This document shows positions 53,268 to 62,697 of a stretch of 64,000 bases of DNA, one piece after another. Under the pieces are notes generated by a model, which was not told the origin of the DNA, did no database searches, and saw nothing but the letters and a program-made list of their open reading frames with translations. Location of the stretch: assembly GCF_000262545.1 (NCBI RefSeq), contig NZ_JH660660.1:225500-289499 (forward strand), written 5' to 3'. Position numbers and translations under genes: made by a program. The stretch comes from Prevotella bivia DSM 20514 (lineage in GTDB: Bacteria; Bacteroidota; Bacteroidia; Bacteroidales; Bacteroidaceae). Each line of letters starts with the position of its first letter. Positions within the stretch are counted from its first letter, which is position 1.

Positions 53268-54653
53268 TTATAGCGGAGTGGTAAAGATAAAAGTACGAAT
53301 AGCCCAATAAGAAGCAATACCTGCAATATAGCCTATGAAAGCTATCCAAGAAATCTTCTTCATGTACCAACCGAAAGTAATCTTTTCTAAGCCCATTACC
53401 ACAACACCTGCTGCACTACCGATGATCAACATAGATCCACCTACACCAGCACAATAAGCTAGCAACTGCCAGAAGATGCCATCTACTGCCATATCGCCTG
53501 TAGGAACTACAGGATACATACCCATACTACCAGCTACCAATGGTACATTGTCGACAATCGATGAAAGTACACCAATAATACCTGTTACTGCATAGTGGTT
53601 ACCACTGAAAGCTACATTCAATCCTTTACCTACCTGCTCTAGTACTCCAACCTCTTCCAAACAAGCTACAGCCATCAAAATGCCGAGGAAGAAAAGAATG
53701 GTTGACATATCAATGCGACTCAACAAATTGCTAACACGCTTTGCAAAGTCCTCACTACCACCAATCTTACGGTGTAAACGATGATACAACACTTCTGTTA
53801 CTGTCCATAAAATACCTAACACACAAAGAATACCCATAAATGGAGGCAGACCTGTTAAAGTATGGAACACAGGAACAAACATCAAGCCACCTACACCAAT
53901 AGCAAAGATAAGTTTGCGCTCGCCACCAGAAAATTCATCTCTACTATCAGCACTTCCGCCTTTCTCTAATGCTACATCTACAAGAATATCACCCTTTAAC
54001 ATAAACTGCAATACCAACGCAGGGATCACCATTGACAAGAGTGAAGGTATAAAGATCTCGCTAATTACGCCTGCAGCGGTAATCAATCCCTTATTCCACA
54101 ACATGATAGTGGTAACATCACCAATAGGAGAGAAAGCTCCACCAGAGTTTGCAGAAATAATAATCAATGAAGCATAAATCATTCTGTCCTCATGCGACTT
54201 TATGAGTTTACGCAAAATCATAATCATAACAATGCTCGTGGTAAGATTATCTAAGATGGCAGAGAGGACGAAAGTCATAAACGCTATTTTCCACATCAAG
54301 CCACGCTTCGACTTCGACTGCATAACATTCTTCACCCAATTAAAGCCACCATTCTGATCGACTATCTCCACTATGGTCATAGCCCCCATTAAGAAAAACA
54401 AGGTTGTAGCCGTATCGCCAAGATGTTCTACGATTAGCTTATTGCCAAACGACATCACAGCATCAGCAGCAACCTTTACATCAGGATGCATAACTTGGAT
54501 AAATTGAGCAGGGTCTACCATATACAAAATCCAGCACGCTGCAAGCATTAACAACGCTATTGCAGCTTTGTTGATCTTAGTTAGACTTTCGGTTGCAATG
54601 AGCATATACCCCATCACAAACACAACGATAATTGAAATAGTAAGTGTTGACAT
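53268..54653 (-). CDS. nhaD: NhaD-type Na+/H+ antiporter (461 aa)
   Basis: This is an integral membrane protein of the ion transporter/ArsB superfamily with about 11-13 hydrophobic helices. NhaD-like signatures are TTLFFLMGAMTIVEIVDQNG, FVLSAILDNLTTSIVMIMIL, ANSGGAFSPIGDVTTIMLW and IVDNVPLVAGSMGMY. It exchanges sodium for protons at the inner membrane, which suits organisms with sodium-coupled energetics such as Na+-NQR or Rnf. A minus-strand -7 element TAACTTTG is at 54689-54696. It is monocistronic. Confidence 0.93.
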   Translation of the reverse strand: MSTLTISIIVVFVMGYMLIATESLTKINKAAIALLMLAACWILYMVDPAQFIQVMHPDVKVAADAVMSFGNKLIVEHLGDTATTLFFLMGAMTIVEIVDQNGGFNWVKNVMQSKSKRGLMWKIAFMTFVLSAILDNLTTSIVMIMILRKLIKSHEDRMIYASLIIISANSGGAFSPIGDVTTIMLWNKGLITAAGVISEIFIPSLLSMVIPALVLQFMLKGDILVDVALEKGGSADSRDEFSGGERKLIFAIGVGGLMFVPVFHTLTGLPPFMGILCVLGILWTVTEVLYHRLHRKIGGSEDFAKRVSNLLSRIDMSTILFFLGILMAVACLEEVGVLEQVGKGLNVAFSGNHYAVTGIIGVLSSIVDNVPLVAGSMGMYPVVPTGDMAVDGIFWQLLAYCAGVGGSMLIIGSAAGVVVMGLEKITFGWYMKKISWIAFIGYIAGIASYWAIRTFIFTTPL

Positions 54654-54797
54654 AAATTATATGAAACATTTAAGTTTTTATTCGGAGGCAAAGTTACACA
54701 AAAGATAATATAAGACTCCTAAATAGAGGCTAAATTTGAAGCTACTAGCAAAGTTTTTTCATGCTTTTATTGTATATTTGTAACTAAAAGATAGCTT

Positions 54798-55202
54798 ATG
54801 AAAAAGAAGGTTATTAATATAGCATGTGCAGTTGTCAAAATGGAAGGTAAGACCTTTTGTGCAAAACGTTTACGCAAAGGTCCACACTATATAGCCGAGC
54901 ATTGGGAATTTCCGGGAGGAAAAGTTGAAGCTAACGAAACTCCAAAAGAAGCATTGCGAAGAGAAATAAAAGAAGAACTTGATTGGGAAATTACTATGGG
55001 AGAAGAAATAGGTGAAATAATCTATGAATATCCCGACTTCACCATCGCACTAAAAGCTTTTGCCTGCACGGCTGATAATAAGAACTATAAACTATTGGAA
55101 CATCTTGAAGCTAAATGGCTATTCCCCGAGGAGTTACTAACACTTCAGTGGACTGCTGCCGACGAGCAGCTCATCAAGGTTCTATCTCTCAATACCCAAT
55201 AA
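54798..55202 (+). CDS. NUDIX hydrolase, MutT-like (134 aa)
   Basis: The complete Nudix box is present, from GGKVEANETPKEALRREIKE to EL, at about residues 37-59. The fold starts MKKKVINIACAVVKMEGKTF and contains HWEFPGGKVE just before the box. The length fits (deoxy)nucleoside triphosphate pyrophosphohydrolases such as MutT, which clear oxidised or non-canonical nucleotides. A -7 element TATATTTG (54773-54780) is close upstream. The divergent ligase gene starts 9 bp after the stop, so the two are almost certainly co-transcribed. This suggests linked nucleotide or DNA repair work. Confidence 0.92.
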   Translation: MKKKVINIACAVVKMEGKTFCAKRLRKGPHYIAEHWEFPGGKVEANETPKEALRREIKEELDWEITMGEEIGEIIYEYPDFTIALKAFACTADNKNYKLLEHLEAKWLFPEELLTLQWTAADEQLIKVLSLNTQ

Positions 55203-55211
55203 CAATAAACA

Positions 55212-57248
55212 ATGACAGAAGATAAACATAAAATAATGGAAGCACTCGTCCTGCAACTGAATGAAGCTTCTGATGCTTATTATAATGGTAAGGGCGAAGC
55301 CATGACTGATTTTGAATGGGATGCAGCCTTCGACCGTCTCAAGGCTCTTGAAGAAGAACTTGGAGAGGTTCTTCCAAACTCCCCTACCAATAGTGTTAGT
55401 GCAGACAAACTCAAAGGGCAGAAAGAGGAACATGAATATCCGGCTCTCTCACTAGCCAAAACAAAGAGTGAGACAGAGCTAGCAAAGTGGGCAGAAGAAC
55501 GTCCTATTTGGCTTTCATGGAAGCTAGATGGCTTAACATTGGTCGTAACTTACGATAATGGTAAACTGACAAAAGTAGTAACACGTGGCAATGGACACAT
55601 TGGTACTAATATTACTCATTTAGCTGCTGCTATTGATAATATCTTACCTACGGTAAAAGCTAACGGACACATTGTTATCCGTGGAGAAGCCGTAATAAGC
55701 TATGCCGACTTCGAACAATTCAACCTTGAGTCGGAAGAGGAATATGCCAACCCTCGTAATCTAGCTTCAGGATCGCTCACACTAAAGGATATCAACGAGG
55801 TAAAAGCACGTCATCTGCGCTGGATACCTTTCTCACTTGTACACACCGATGAGGAGATTATCTCGTGGGGCGATCGAATGGCTTTCCTTGACAAATTAGG
55901 CTTTAACACGGTAGAACGCGAACTTATTACTCTACCAACGGCAGAAAACATTGAGAAAGTAATCGCAACTTGGACACTCCGCGTTACCGACACTACTCGA
56001 AAAGACAAACAGCCCTACCCTGTTGATGGCTTAGTGATAACCTATGACGACACCGAATATGCTGCGACAGGATCGGTAACGGGACACCATGCCACACGTG
56101 CAGGCTTTGCCTTTAAATGGCAAGATGAAAGCGTAGAGACGACATTGGAATATATAGAATGGTCGTGTGCCACCTCTACAATATCGCCAGTGGCTGTGTT
56201 CAAGCCTGTAGAGCTAGAAGGCACCACCGTAAAACGTGCTAGCCTCTGCAATATTTCTGAATGCGAACGACTCGGTATTGGTGATGCTGGCACAAAGCTC
56301 ATGGTGATTAAAGCCAATAAGATTATCCCCAAAGTGATCAGTGTTACCGAGTGTTTGGGCAGTTTTACCATACCTACAACATGTCCCGTTTGTCATCAAC
56401 CCACCCAAATCGTTGAGAGCGAGGCTAGTGGAACGCGCACCCTCCACTGTACCAACCACCATTGTCCAGCCAAACAACTCAAGAAGTTTGCGCGCTTTGT
56501 ATCGAAAGAAGGTATCAATATTGATGGTCTGTCTGAGCAAACTGTACAGAAGTTTATCAATCTTGGTTGGGTATCCGAGTATGCCGATCTTTTTCATCTA
56601 CAAGAAAAAGCTGAGGCGCTAAAGTACATGGAAGGCTTTGGCGAGAAGAGTTGCGACAATCTTCTTACAGCTATAGAGAAATCACGTAAAGTGGAAGCTA
56701 AACAGTTACTTTTCGCTTTAAGCATACCTTTAGTAGGTAAAGATGTATGTACACGCTTGCTTTCAGCTTATCCTTTGGAGGAATTGATCAATAAGAGTCG
56801 TGAAAACATGGTATCACCCACCCTTCAAAGGTCATTATTCGAAGAGCCAAGACCAAACAATGAGGAAATATTCTCCACAATAGATGGTATTGGACCAGAA
56901 AAAAGTGCTAGCTTTGTAGGCTGGATGCAAGACGATAGCAACTACGCACAACTACAACGCCTCTTGCAAGAACTCACCGTTAGTCAAACTTCATCAGAGC
57001 CAAAAGGCAACCTATGTCAAGGCTTAACCTTTGTCATTACAGGTGATGTTCATCATTATAAAAACCGTAATGAGTTAAAGGCTTATATTGAGAGCGAAGG
57101 TGGTAAGGTAACGGGAAGTGTATCGAAAAGCACCCATTACCTTATCAATAATGATGTGAAAAGCACTTCTGGGAAAAATAAGAAAGCAAAGGAACTAAAC
57201 ATCCCGATCCTATCTGAGGATGATTTTATGGCTAATTTTAGCAACTAG
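55212..57248 (+). CDS. ligA: Divergent NAD-dependent DNA ligase (LigA family, 678 aa)
   Basis: The full LigA layout is present: an Ia-like start (DAYYNGKGEAMTDFEWDAAF), the nucleotidyltransferase domain with KLDG (adenylated Lys104), RGEAV (Glu159) and NPRNLASGS, the OB fold, a C4 zinc finger (CPVC, then CTNHHC), helix-hairpin-helix repeats (YMEGFGEKSCDNLLTAI) and a C-terminal BRCT domain. However, usually invariant positions differ. The Glu before the active Lys is Ser102. The TRGDG loop is TRGNG (124-128). The first of two late nucleotidyltransferase lysines is Thr277 in DGLVIT, while the second (Lys302) is kept. VGRTG is replaced by CATST. It is probably a second, specialised ligase or a non-ligating paralogue. 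Confidence 0.88.
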   Translation: MTEDKHKIMEALVLQLNEASDAYYNGKGEAMTDFEWDAAFDRLKALEEELGEVLPNSPTNSVSADKLKGQKEEHEYPALSLAKTKSETELAKWAEERPIWLSWKLDGLTLVVTYDNGKLTKVVTRGNGHIGTNITHLAAAIDNILPTVKANGHIVIRGEAVISYADFEQFNLESEEEYANPRNLASGSLTLKDINEVKARHLRWIPFSLVHTDEEIISWGDRMAFLDKLGFNTVERELITLPTAENIEKVIATWTLRVTDTTRKDKQPYPVDGLVITYDDTEYAATGSVTGHHATRAGFAFKWQDESVETTLEYIEWSCATSTISPVAVFKPVELEGTTVKRASLCNISECERLGIGDAGTKLMVIKANKIIPKVISVTECLGSFTIPTTCPVCHQPTQIVESEASGTRTLHCTNHHCPAKQLKKFARFVSKEGINIDGLSEQTVQKFINLGWVSEYADLFHLQEKAEALKYMEGFGEKSCDNLLTAIEKSRKVEAKQLLFALSIPLVGKDVCTRLLSAYPLEELINKSRENMVSPTLQRSLFEEPRPNNEEIFSTIDGIGPEKSASFVGWMQDDSNYAQLQRLLQELTVSQTSSEPKGNLCQGLTFVITGDVHHYKNRNELKAYIESEGGKVTGSVSKSTHYLINNDVKSTSGKNKKAKELNIPILSEDDFMANFSN

Positions 57249-57270
57249 CCGTTCTAGCTAAATCGTAAAA

Positions 57271-57316
57271 AAAAAGAGTTATCTATGAGATAAAAAATCT
57301 GTAGATAACTCCTTTT
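57271..57316. terminator. Bidirectional terminator after the ligase gene
   Basis: GAGTTATCTA (57276-57285) and TAGATAACTC (57302-57311) form a 10-bp stem flanked by A and T runs. It separates convergent genes. Confidence 0.8.
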
Positions 57317-57332
57317 ATTTAATATATCCTTC

Positions 57333-58082
57333 TTAGAAAGTCCACTTAGCAGCGATAGTAGGGATAGCATAGAACTTGTTATTCTTTCCCTTATTATTCC
57401 AAACGAAGTTGTTGCTAATCTCTACCTCTGTACCAAGAGATAGATTGATCTTATCCCAACCCTTTAGTTTATTCATATTTACCCAAAACTGTGGTTCGGT
57501 TAGAAAGATTAGCTTACCATTTACATTAGGATCATACCATAAATCGGCAAAACCATCGAAAGTGCAAAGTCCCTTTGCAAAGGTCAATCCCCATACTTCT
57601 GTAAGCTGAAAACCACTGAAAGGACGATAACCTGTGTGATGGTTAACAAAATAATACTTATACATAAGCTGTACAGAGAATGTCTTTGAGAAATCCTGTG
57701 AGTGCCAATTCCAAGCACCACCCGCTAAGAAAGCATGCTGATAACGATTACCAAAATAGCCGTTCTCAGCCTCTCCAGTACCTGCACCACCATTATATTC
57801 TACGTGTGCAGCCCACTGCTTGTTCTGTGTTAGATTGAACTCTCTTGCAATCTCCCAATAAGCACCAATAGTACCATCCTTCTTATAATCAATATCGGTA
57901 AACAAGAAAGTTGAACCCCACTTATCTGGTTTAAACATCTCTACAGTAGTGGTTACGCTCTGGCGATTTGACAAATCATCATAAAGACTATGACCGAGAT
58001 CATAATGCAACTGCACATTCTGAGCTTGCATACTTGTTGTCATTGCCATCAAGGCAATAACGAGAGAAAAAAACTTTTTCAT
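57333..58082 (-). CDS. DUF5020-family outer-membrane protein (Tsx-like, 249 aa)
   Basis: A signal peptide (MKKFFSLVIALMAMTTSMQAQ) precedes a small beta-barrel of about 12 strands, ending in AIPTIAAKWTF, a good outer-membrane signal with a terminal Phe. Segments such as NVQLHYDLGHSLYDD, VEMFKPDKWGSTFLFTDIDY and GAYWEIAREFNL match my memory of DUF5020, a Bacteroidetes family distantly like the nucleoside channel Tsx. The solute is not known. It is transcribed alone or as the last gene behind the GH92 gene (77 bp apart). Confidence 0.8.
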   Translation of the reverse strand: MKKFFSLVIALMAMTTSMQAQNVQLHYDLGHSLYDDLSNRQSVTTTVEMFKPDKWGSTFLFTDIDYKKDGTIGAYWEIAREFNLTQNKQWAAHVEYNGGAGTGEAENGYFGNRYQHAFLAGGAWNWHSQDFSKTFSVQLMYKYYFVNHHTGYRPFSGFQLTEVWGLTFAKGLCTFDGFADLWYDPNVNGKLIFLTEPQFWVNMNKLKGWDKINLSLGTEVEISNNFVWNNKGKNNKFYAIPTIAAKWTF

Positions 58083-58159
58083 CTGGTGCTTTTAATTACA
58101 TTTATTTATTAGAAATATAAAAATCGAATTAAGCTTTATCGAAATACTAGAACACTATG

Positions 58160-60445
58160 CTATTTTGCTATCACTCCACCATTAGAGAAACTATAAGGAC
58201 GATCGCTTGCTTCTACTCCACGCTGTTTATTAGCTTGTGCTGACATATCGAACACAAGGTTTGCACCGTTCATTAATAAGCTATGATCTATATAATTCTT
58301 TGTGTAAACAGCTCCATTTACAAGCATATTGTCTACATAGCGGTGGGTCTGTTGATAGTTGTTTGCCTTTATATTCACTGATTTTCCATTCTCAAGCTTT
58401 ATATTCACCGACTTAAAGTAAGGTGCGCCCAAAGCATACTGGTTACTTCCTGGACAAACTGGGTAGAAACCAAGTGCAGAGAATACATACCAAGCAGAAG
58501 TCTGACCATTGTCCTCATCACCACAATAACCATCAGGAGTAGCGGTATAAAGTCGATCCATCACCTCTTTTACCCAATATTGCGTTTTCCAAGGTTCGCC
58601 AACATAGTCGTAAAGATAGATCATGTGCTGAATAGGTTGGTTACCATGTGCATAGTTGCCCATATTCATGATCTGCATTTCGCGTATCTCATGAATAGTA
58701 AATCCATAATAACTATCATCAAAAACAGGAGGAACAACAAATACGCTATCTAGCATTTGTGCCATAACCTTCTCGCCACCCATTAACTTAGCCAAGCCAG
58801 CAGGGTCGTGGAACACGCTCCATGTATAATGCCAACTATTACCTTCGGTGAACGCATCACCCCACTTAAATGGATTAAAAGGTGCTTGAAACGTTCCATC
58901 CTCGTTGCGACCACGCATCAAGTTGGTTTCCTTATCAAATACCTTTTGATAATTCATAGCATGTGCCTTAAAAGGTTTCAGCTCCTTTGCCGACTTACCT
59001 AGTGCTAACCCCAATTGATAAATACACCAATCGTCGTAAGCATATTCCAAAGTACGTGCTACATTCTCCTTAATACCAACATTGTAAGGCACATAGCCCA
59101 GCTTATTATAATATTCAAAGCCCTTACGTCCCGTAGAGTTAATCTGTGGATGAACAGCATTAGCACCATATACTACAGCCTTCCATAAGGTTTCAATATC
59201 ATAACCACGTAAACCCTTTAAGTAAGCATCAGCTACGATAGAAGCCGAGTTGTTACCCACCATACAATCACGATGACCAGGGCTAGCCCACTCTGGTAAG
59301 AAGCCACTTTCCTTATAAGCATTTACTAATCCCTCTTGCATCTTCATATTCATAGAAGGGTAAACGAGATTGAGCAATGGGAACAACGAGCGGAAAGTAT
59401 CCCAAAAACCTGTATCGGTAAACATATAACCAGATAGCACCTTACCATTATAAGGACTATAATGAATTGGCTTGCCTGCCTGATCTATCTCATACAAGGA
59501 ACGTGGAAAGAGTGTAGAGCGATATAAGCAGGTATAAAATGTGCGCAAATGGTCGATGTTATCATCTTCCACTGCAATACGTCCAAGAATATTATTCCAT
59601 TCTTCTTTACTAGCATTCTTTACCTCATCAAAGCTCTGCGACATTACTTCTGCAAGATTTACCTCTGCTTGTTGAACCGAAATAAACGATGAAGCTACCT
59701 TAACATTTACCTTCTCGCCACGCTCTACATTAAAACCAACAATTGCCATAGCATGATCGGCTGTTAGCTCTTGCCTTCCTTCTAGTAACGTACTATCACG
59801 CTGCACAGCGGTATAGGTAAAGTCGTGATCAAACTTCAACACAAAATAGTTCTTGAAGTTATCAGGCACACCACCGCTATTCTTTGTAGTATAACCAACG
59901 ATCATACGCTCTTTTGGCATTATCTTCACGTATGATCCCTTATCAAAGGCATCCAGCACAAAGTGGGCTTCCTTGCTCTTTGGATAAGTAATACGCACAA
60001 CTGCAGCACGCGATGTAGGGGTTATCTCTGTTGTTACATCATAGTCGGCTAAGTAGGTACTATAATAATAAGGTGTAGCTACCTCTGCTTTATGCGAGAA
60101 CCAACTCGCCCTACCCTCCTCGTCAAAATGCTTTGTCCCTACAACGGGCATAAAAGAAAACTGTCCATAATCATTGATCCATGGACTAGGTTGATGTGTT
60201 TGCTTAAAACCACGTATCTTATCAGCATTATAAGTGTAAGCCCATCCATCACCCATCTTACCCGTTTGTGGTGTCCAAAAGTTCATACCCCATGGACGTG
60301 CTATAGCAGGATAAGTGTTGCCAGTAGAGAGTGATGGTTTAGAAGCGCTACCCATTAAGGTTTTTACATAGTCAACAGGAGTTTGAGCGCAAACGTTTAT
60401 AATAATTGTCAATACAAAGCTTATTATAAATGCTATCTTTTTCAT
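58160..60445 (-). CDS. GH92-family glycosidase, probable alpha-mannosidase (761 aa)
   Basis: A signal peptide starts at the chosen ATG (MKKIAFIISFVLTIIINVCA). A longer reading frame upstream only adds non-signal sequence. The protein has the GH92 two-domain layout: an N-terminal beta-sandwich (NTYPAIARPWGMNFWTPQTG, GFKQTHQPSPWINDYGQFSF) and an (alpha/alpha)6 barrel (YTCLYRSTLFPRSLYEID, FTDTGFWDTFRSLFPLL, DGYCGDEDNGQTSAWYVFSA with the acidic DEDNGQ catalytic-site loop). GH92 enzymes are calcium-dependent exo-mannosidases active on N-glycan and yeast mannan linkages. It should act in the periplasm or on the surface. No SusC/D partner is adjacent. A -7 element TACCTTTG lies at 60517-60524. Confidence 0.94.
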   Translation of the reverse strand: MKKIAFIISFVLTIIINVCAQTPVDYVKTLMGSASKPSLSTGNTYPAIARPWGMNFWTPQTGKMGDGWAYTYNADKIRGFKQTHQPSPWINDYGQFSFMPVVGTKHFDEEGRASWFSHKAEVATPYYYSTYLADYDVTTEITPTSRAAVVRITYPKSKEAHFVLDAFDKGSYVKIMPKERMIVGYTTKNSGGVPDNFKNYFVLKFDHDFTYTAVQRDSTLLEGRQELTADHAMAIVGFNVERGEKVNVKVASSFISVQQAEVNLAEVMSQSFDEVKNASKEEWNNILGRIAVEDDNIDHLRTFYTCLYRSTLFPRSLYEIDQAGKPIHYSPYNGKVLSGYMFTDTGFWDTFRSLFPLLNLVYPSMNMKMQEGLVNAYKESGFLPEWASPGHRDCMVGNNSASIVADAYLKGLRGYDIETLWKAVVYGANAVHPQINSTGRKGFEYYNKLGYVPYNVGIKENVARTLEYAYDDWCIYQLGLALGKSAKELKPFKAHAMNYQKVFDKETNLMRGRNEDGTFQAPFNPFKWGDAFTEGNSWHYTWSVFHDPAGLAKLMGGEKVMAQMLDSVFVVPPVFDDSYYGFTIHEIREMQIMNMGNYAHGNQPIQHMIYLYDYVGEPWKTQYWVKEVMDRLYTATPDGYCGDEDNGQTSAWYVFSALGFYPVCPGSNQYALGAPYFKSVNIKLENGKSVNIKANNYQQTHRYVDNMLVNGAVYTKNYIDHSLLMNGANLVFDMSAQANKQRGVEASDRPYSFSNGGVIAK

Positions 60446-60709
60446 TTGTAGGTTTTTATGTAAGTAAAACAGCAGCAACTATTTATACTTGTTTCAACTT
60501 AGTTATTTTTATAATACAAAGGTACTAAATTCCCAGTTAAAAGCACAATCTTTTGAAGTTAAACAGCAAATTATAAGACAATTATCTGTATTTTTGCATA
60601 ACAAAGTATATCATGGCAAGACATAATAACATAATATCTTTAGACATGATAAACAATATATAGAAGACAGATTTGTATAAAATTTAAGGCAAAGAGAGGC
60701 AAATAAGAA

Positions 60710-61573
60710 ATGAAAAGAGGACTAGTTTTAGAAGGTGGCGCACTACGAGGATTATTCTCTGCTGGGGTTATGGATGTGCTCATGGAGAACAATATTCATC
60801 CTGACGGGATCATTGGTGTATCGGCTGGAGCAGCCTTTGGCTGTAATATCATTTCCAAACAGCCAGGACGCGTTATCCGTTACAATAAAAATCTGGCACA
60901 CGATTGGCGTTATGCGTCCTACCGTTCGCTCCTCACCACTGGCGATTACTTTGGTGGCGAATATGCTTACCATTATATGCCGTTTTATATTGATAAATTT
61001 GATACTGAAACTTTCGATAATAATCCACAAGAGTTTTGGGTAGTATGCACCAATGTTGGTACTGGAAAAGCGCATTATCAACGCATTGACAAGATAGATC
61101 ACACGGCTTTAGAATACATCCGCGCCTCTGCTTCTATGCCACTATTTGCAAAAGTTGTCAACATAGACGGAAAGAAATATCTTGACGGGGGCGTGTCAGA
61201 CTCTATCCCTTTAGCTTTCTTTCAAGAACAGGGATTTGAACGAAATATCGTTGTTGCCACTCAGCCAAAAGGGTATCAGAAACAACCTAATAAGCTTATG
61301 CCACTGATAAGGCTGTGGCTACATCGTTACCCACGCATGATAAGAGTTATGCGCAAGCGCCATATTATGTACAACAAGCAGTTGGCTTATCTCGAACAAG
61401 AGACTAAAAAGGGCAATACTTTCATTATCCGACCGAAAACAAAGCTCCCAATCGAGCATCTTTGCCATAAACCAGAGGTAATGCAACAAACATACGACTT
61501 AGGGCGCCAAGCTGCTGAAGAATGTCTTGAAAAACTCAAAACATTTTATAATTCGGGAAGTTCGGCAGAATAA
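60710..61573 (+). CDS. Patatin-like phospholipase (YjjU type, 287 aa)
   Basis: The Ser-Asp dyad family motifs are complete: the oxyanion loop GGALRG (residues 9-14), the nucleophile motif GVSAG (Ser38) and the DGG triplet (Asp159). The overall pattern, with FSAGVMDVLMENN near the start and ASASMPLFAKVVNIDGKKYL before DGG, resembles E. coli YjjU. It should hydrolyse lipid acyl chains. There is no signal peptide, so it is cytoplasmic or membrane-associated. A -7-like TATTTTTG is at 60589-60596, with a leader of about 105 nt. Confidence 0.93.
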   Translation: MKRGLVLEGGALRGLFSAGVMDVLMENNIHPDGIIGVSAGAAFGCNIISKQPGRVIRYNKNLAHDWRYASYRSLLTTGDYFGGEYAYHYMPFYIDKFDTETFDNNPQEFWVVCTNVGTGKAHYQRIDKIDHTALEYIRASASMPLFAKVVNIDGKKYLDGGVSDSIPLAFFQEQGFERNIVVATQPKGYQKQPNKLMPLIRLWLHRYPRMIRVMRKRHIMYNKQLAYLEQETKKGNTFIIRPKTKLPIEHLCHKPEVMQQTYDLGRQAAEECLEKLKTFYNSGSSAE

Positions 61574-61969
61574 ATCTTTCGCTTTCCACTCTATTACTTT
61601 ACAAGCCGCTACAAGATAAAGGCTAAGTTGTTTAACAACAGCGAATAAGCTTTTGTAGAGAGCATCACACCACTGCGCACCCGATAGTGGAGGGATGCTC
61701 TCGCTTTACCCACTAACAGATAAGAAAGAGGACAGACCTATTTTTGAAACATCACGCAGTCGAATACAGATAGGAGTACACCTCAAAGCGATAGGTTTGA
61801 TCGTGGTATTCGACAACCTCTTTCGTTTCATATCAATCACCATTCTTTCGGTACACTGACATTGAAATATAGAGATCCTATAGAGAGCATCGCTAAAATT
61901 AGATCTATAGGTCGAATATTAAGCACTAAATGTCGGCTTATATCTTTAATTTTTCCATATTTAGCAATA
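61574..61969. other. 396-bp non-coding stretch with several inverted repeats
   Basis: No gene is visible. Three stem-loops can be drawn. GAGAGCATC (61658-61666) pairs with GATGCTCTC (61694-61702), with an inner CCACT/AGTGG. GTCGAATAC (61759-61767) pairs with GTATTCGAC (61806-61814), with inner CAC/GTG and TCAAA/TTTGA. CCTATAGA (61877-61884) pairs with TCTATAGG (61904-61911). Parts recur: GAGAGCATCGC again at about 61882 and GTCGAATA at 61912. A -7-like TATTTTTG lies at 61739-61746. Confidence 0.6.
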
Positions 61970-62680
61970 TTACTGCGCTAAGTCTTCAAAAGCTTGGTTC
62001 ATTTCGTTCATTAAAACTTCAAAATTATCAGAGTTAAGGCATGCTTTACGAAACATCATTTCTAGGTTTTCTTCTTCGAAAACAATATTTTCTTCATGCA
62101 ATAATACTATCATACCTTGTATCATCAAGCGATAAATAGTAGCTTGATGTAATGTCTTTATCTCGCCCTTAGAAAGTTTTATGCCCATAGCGTATGCCTG
62201 CATCTGCACACGAGCCATAGCTCTAATGGCATCAATCACAGCAATTTCTTCATCACCTTTATACGGTCTGCATACTTCAAGGTATTCTGCTGGCGTTTGG
62301 AATTTGCCTTCTAAAAGATAGTACAAATGCTGCTTATATTCTGTCTTTACTGCATCATAAACAGCCTTTGAACCACAAGCGTAACGTAAAAGTAGCTTGG
62401 GAGATGTATTGTTAGAGAAATGGCGCTTTTCCATATCTGCTATAACAGCGTCTAAATCATTGTAATTAAGACGAATAAACAAAGGAAAAACGGCTGTAAT
62501 GAAATAAGTATTGAGTTGTTCATAACAATCAGATACACAGTTTTTTATTTCTTTAGGATCAAACTTTCGTCTATCAGGGTACAATGCGTCCATTTCGCCT
62601 GAAAAGAAACTATGAAAAAATCCATATACTATGGCCGAAGCTACACGTTCTTTGCTTATTTTTTCTAATCGCATACGCAC
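61970..62680 (-). CDS. Unrecognised protein co-transcribed with a replication initiator (236 aa)
   Basis: I do not recognise this family. It is a soluble, mostly helical protein without a signal peptide or catalytic motif. Features are a basic N-terminus (MRMRLEKISKERVASAIVYG), a middle helix-rich segment (NDLDAVIADMEKRHFSNN, RYACGSKAVYDAVKTEYKQH) and an acidic C-terminal tail (HEENIVFEEENLEMMFRKAC). It starts 17 bp after the Rep_3-like gene on the same strand, so an operon is very likely. A role as partner or regulator of the initiator is a guess from context. Confidence 0.6.
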   Translation of the reverse strand: MRMRLEKISKERVASAIVYGFFHSFFSGEMDALYPDRRKFDPKEIKNCVSDCYEQLNTYFITAVFPLFIRLNYNDLDAVIADMEKRHFSNNTSPKLLLRYACGSKAVYDAVKTEYKQHLYYLLEGKFQTPAEYLEVCRPYKGDEEIAVIDAIRAMARVQMQAYAMGIKLSKGEIKTLHQATIYRLMIQGMIVLLHEENIVFEEENLEMMFRKACLNSDNFEVLMNEMNQAFEDLAQ

Positions 62681-62697
62681 ACAAAAATCCTAAAAAA

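Noticed and set aside
56042..56597. Minus-strand genes inside ligA
   Set aside because: They are antisense shadow frames with no promoter or domain.
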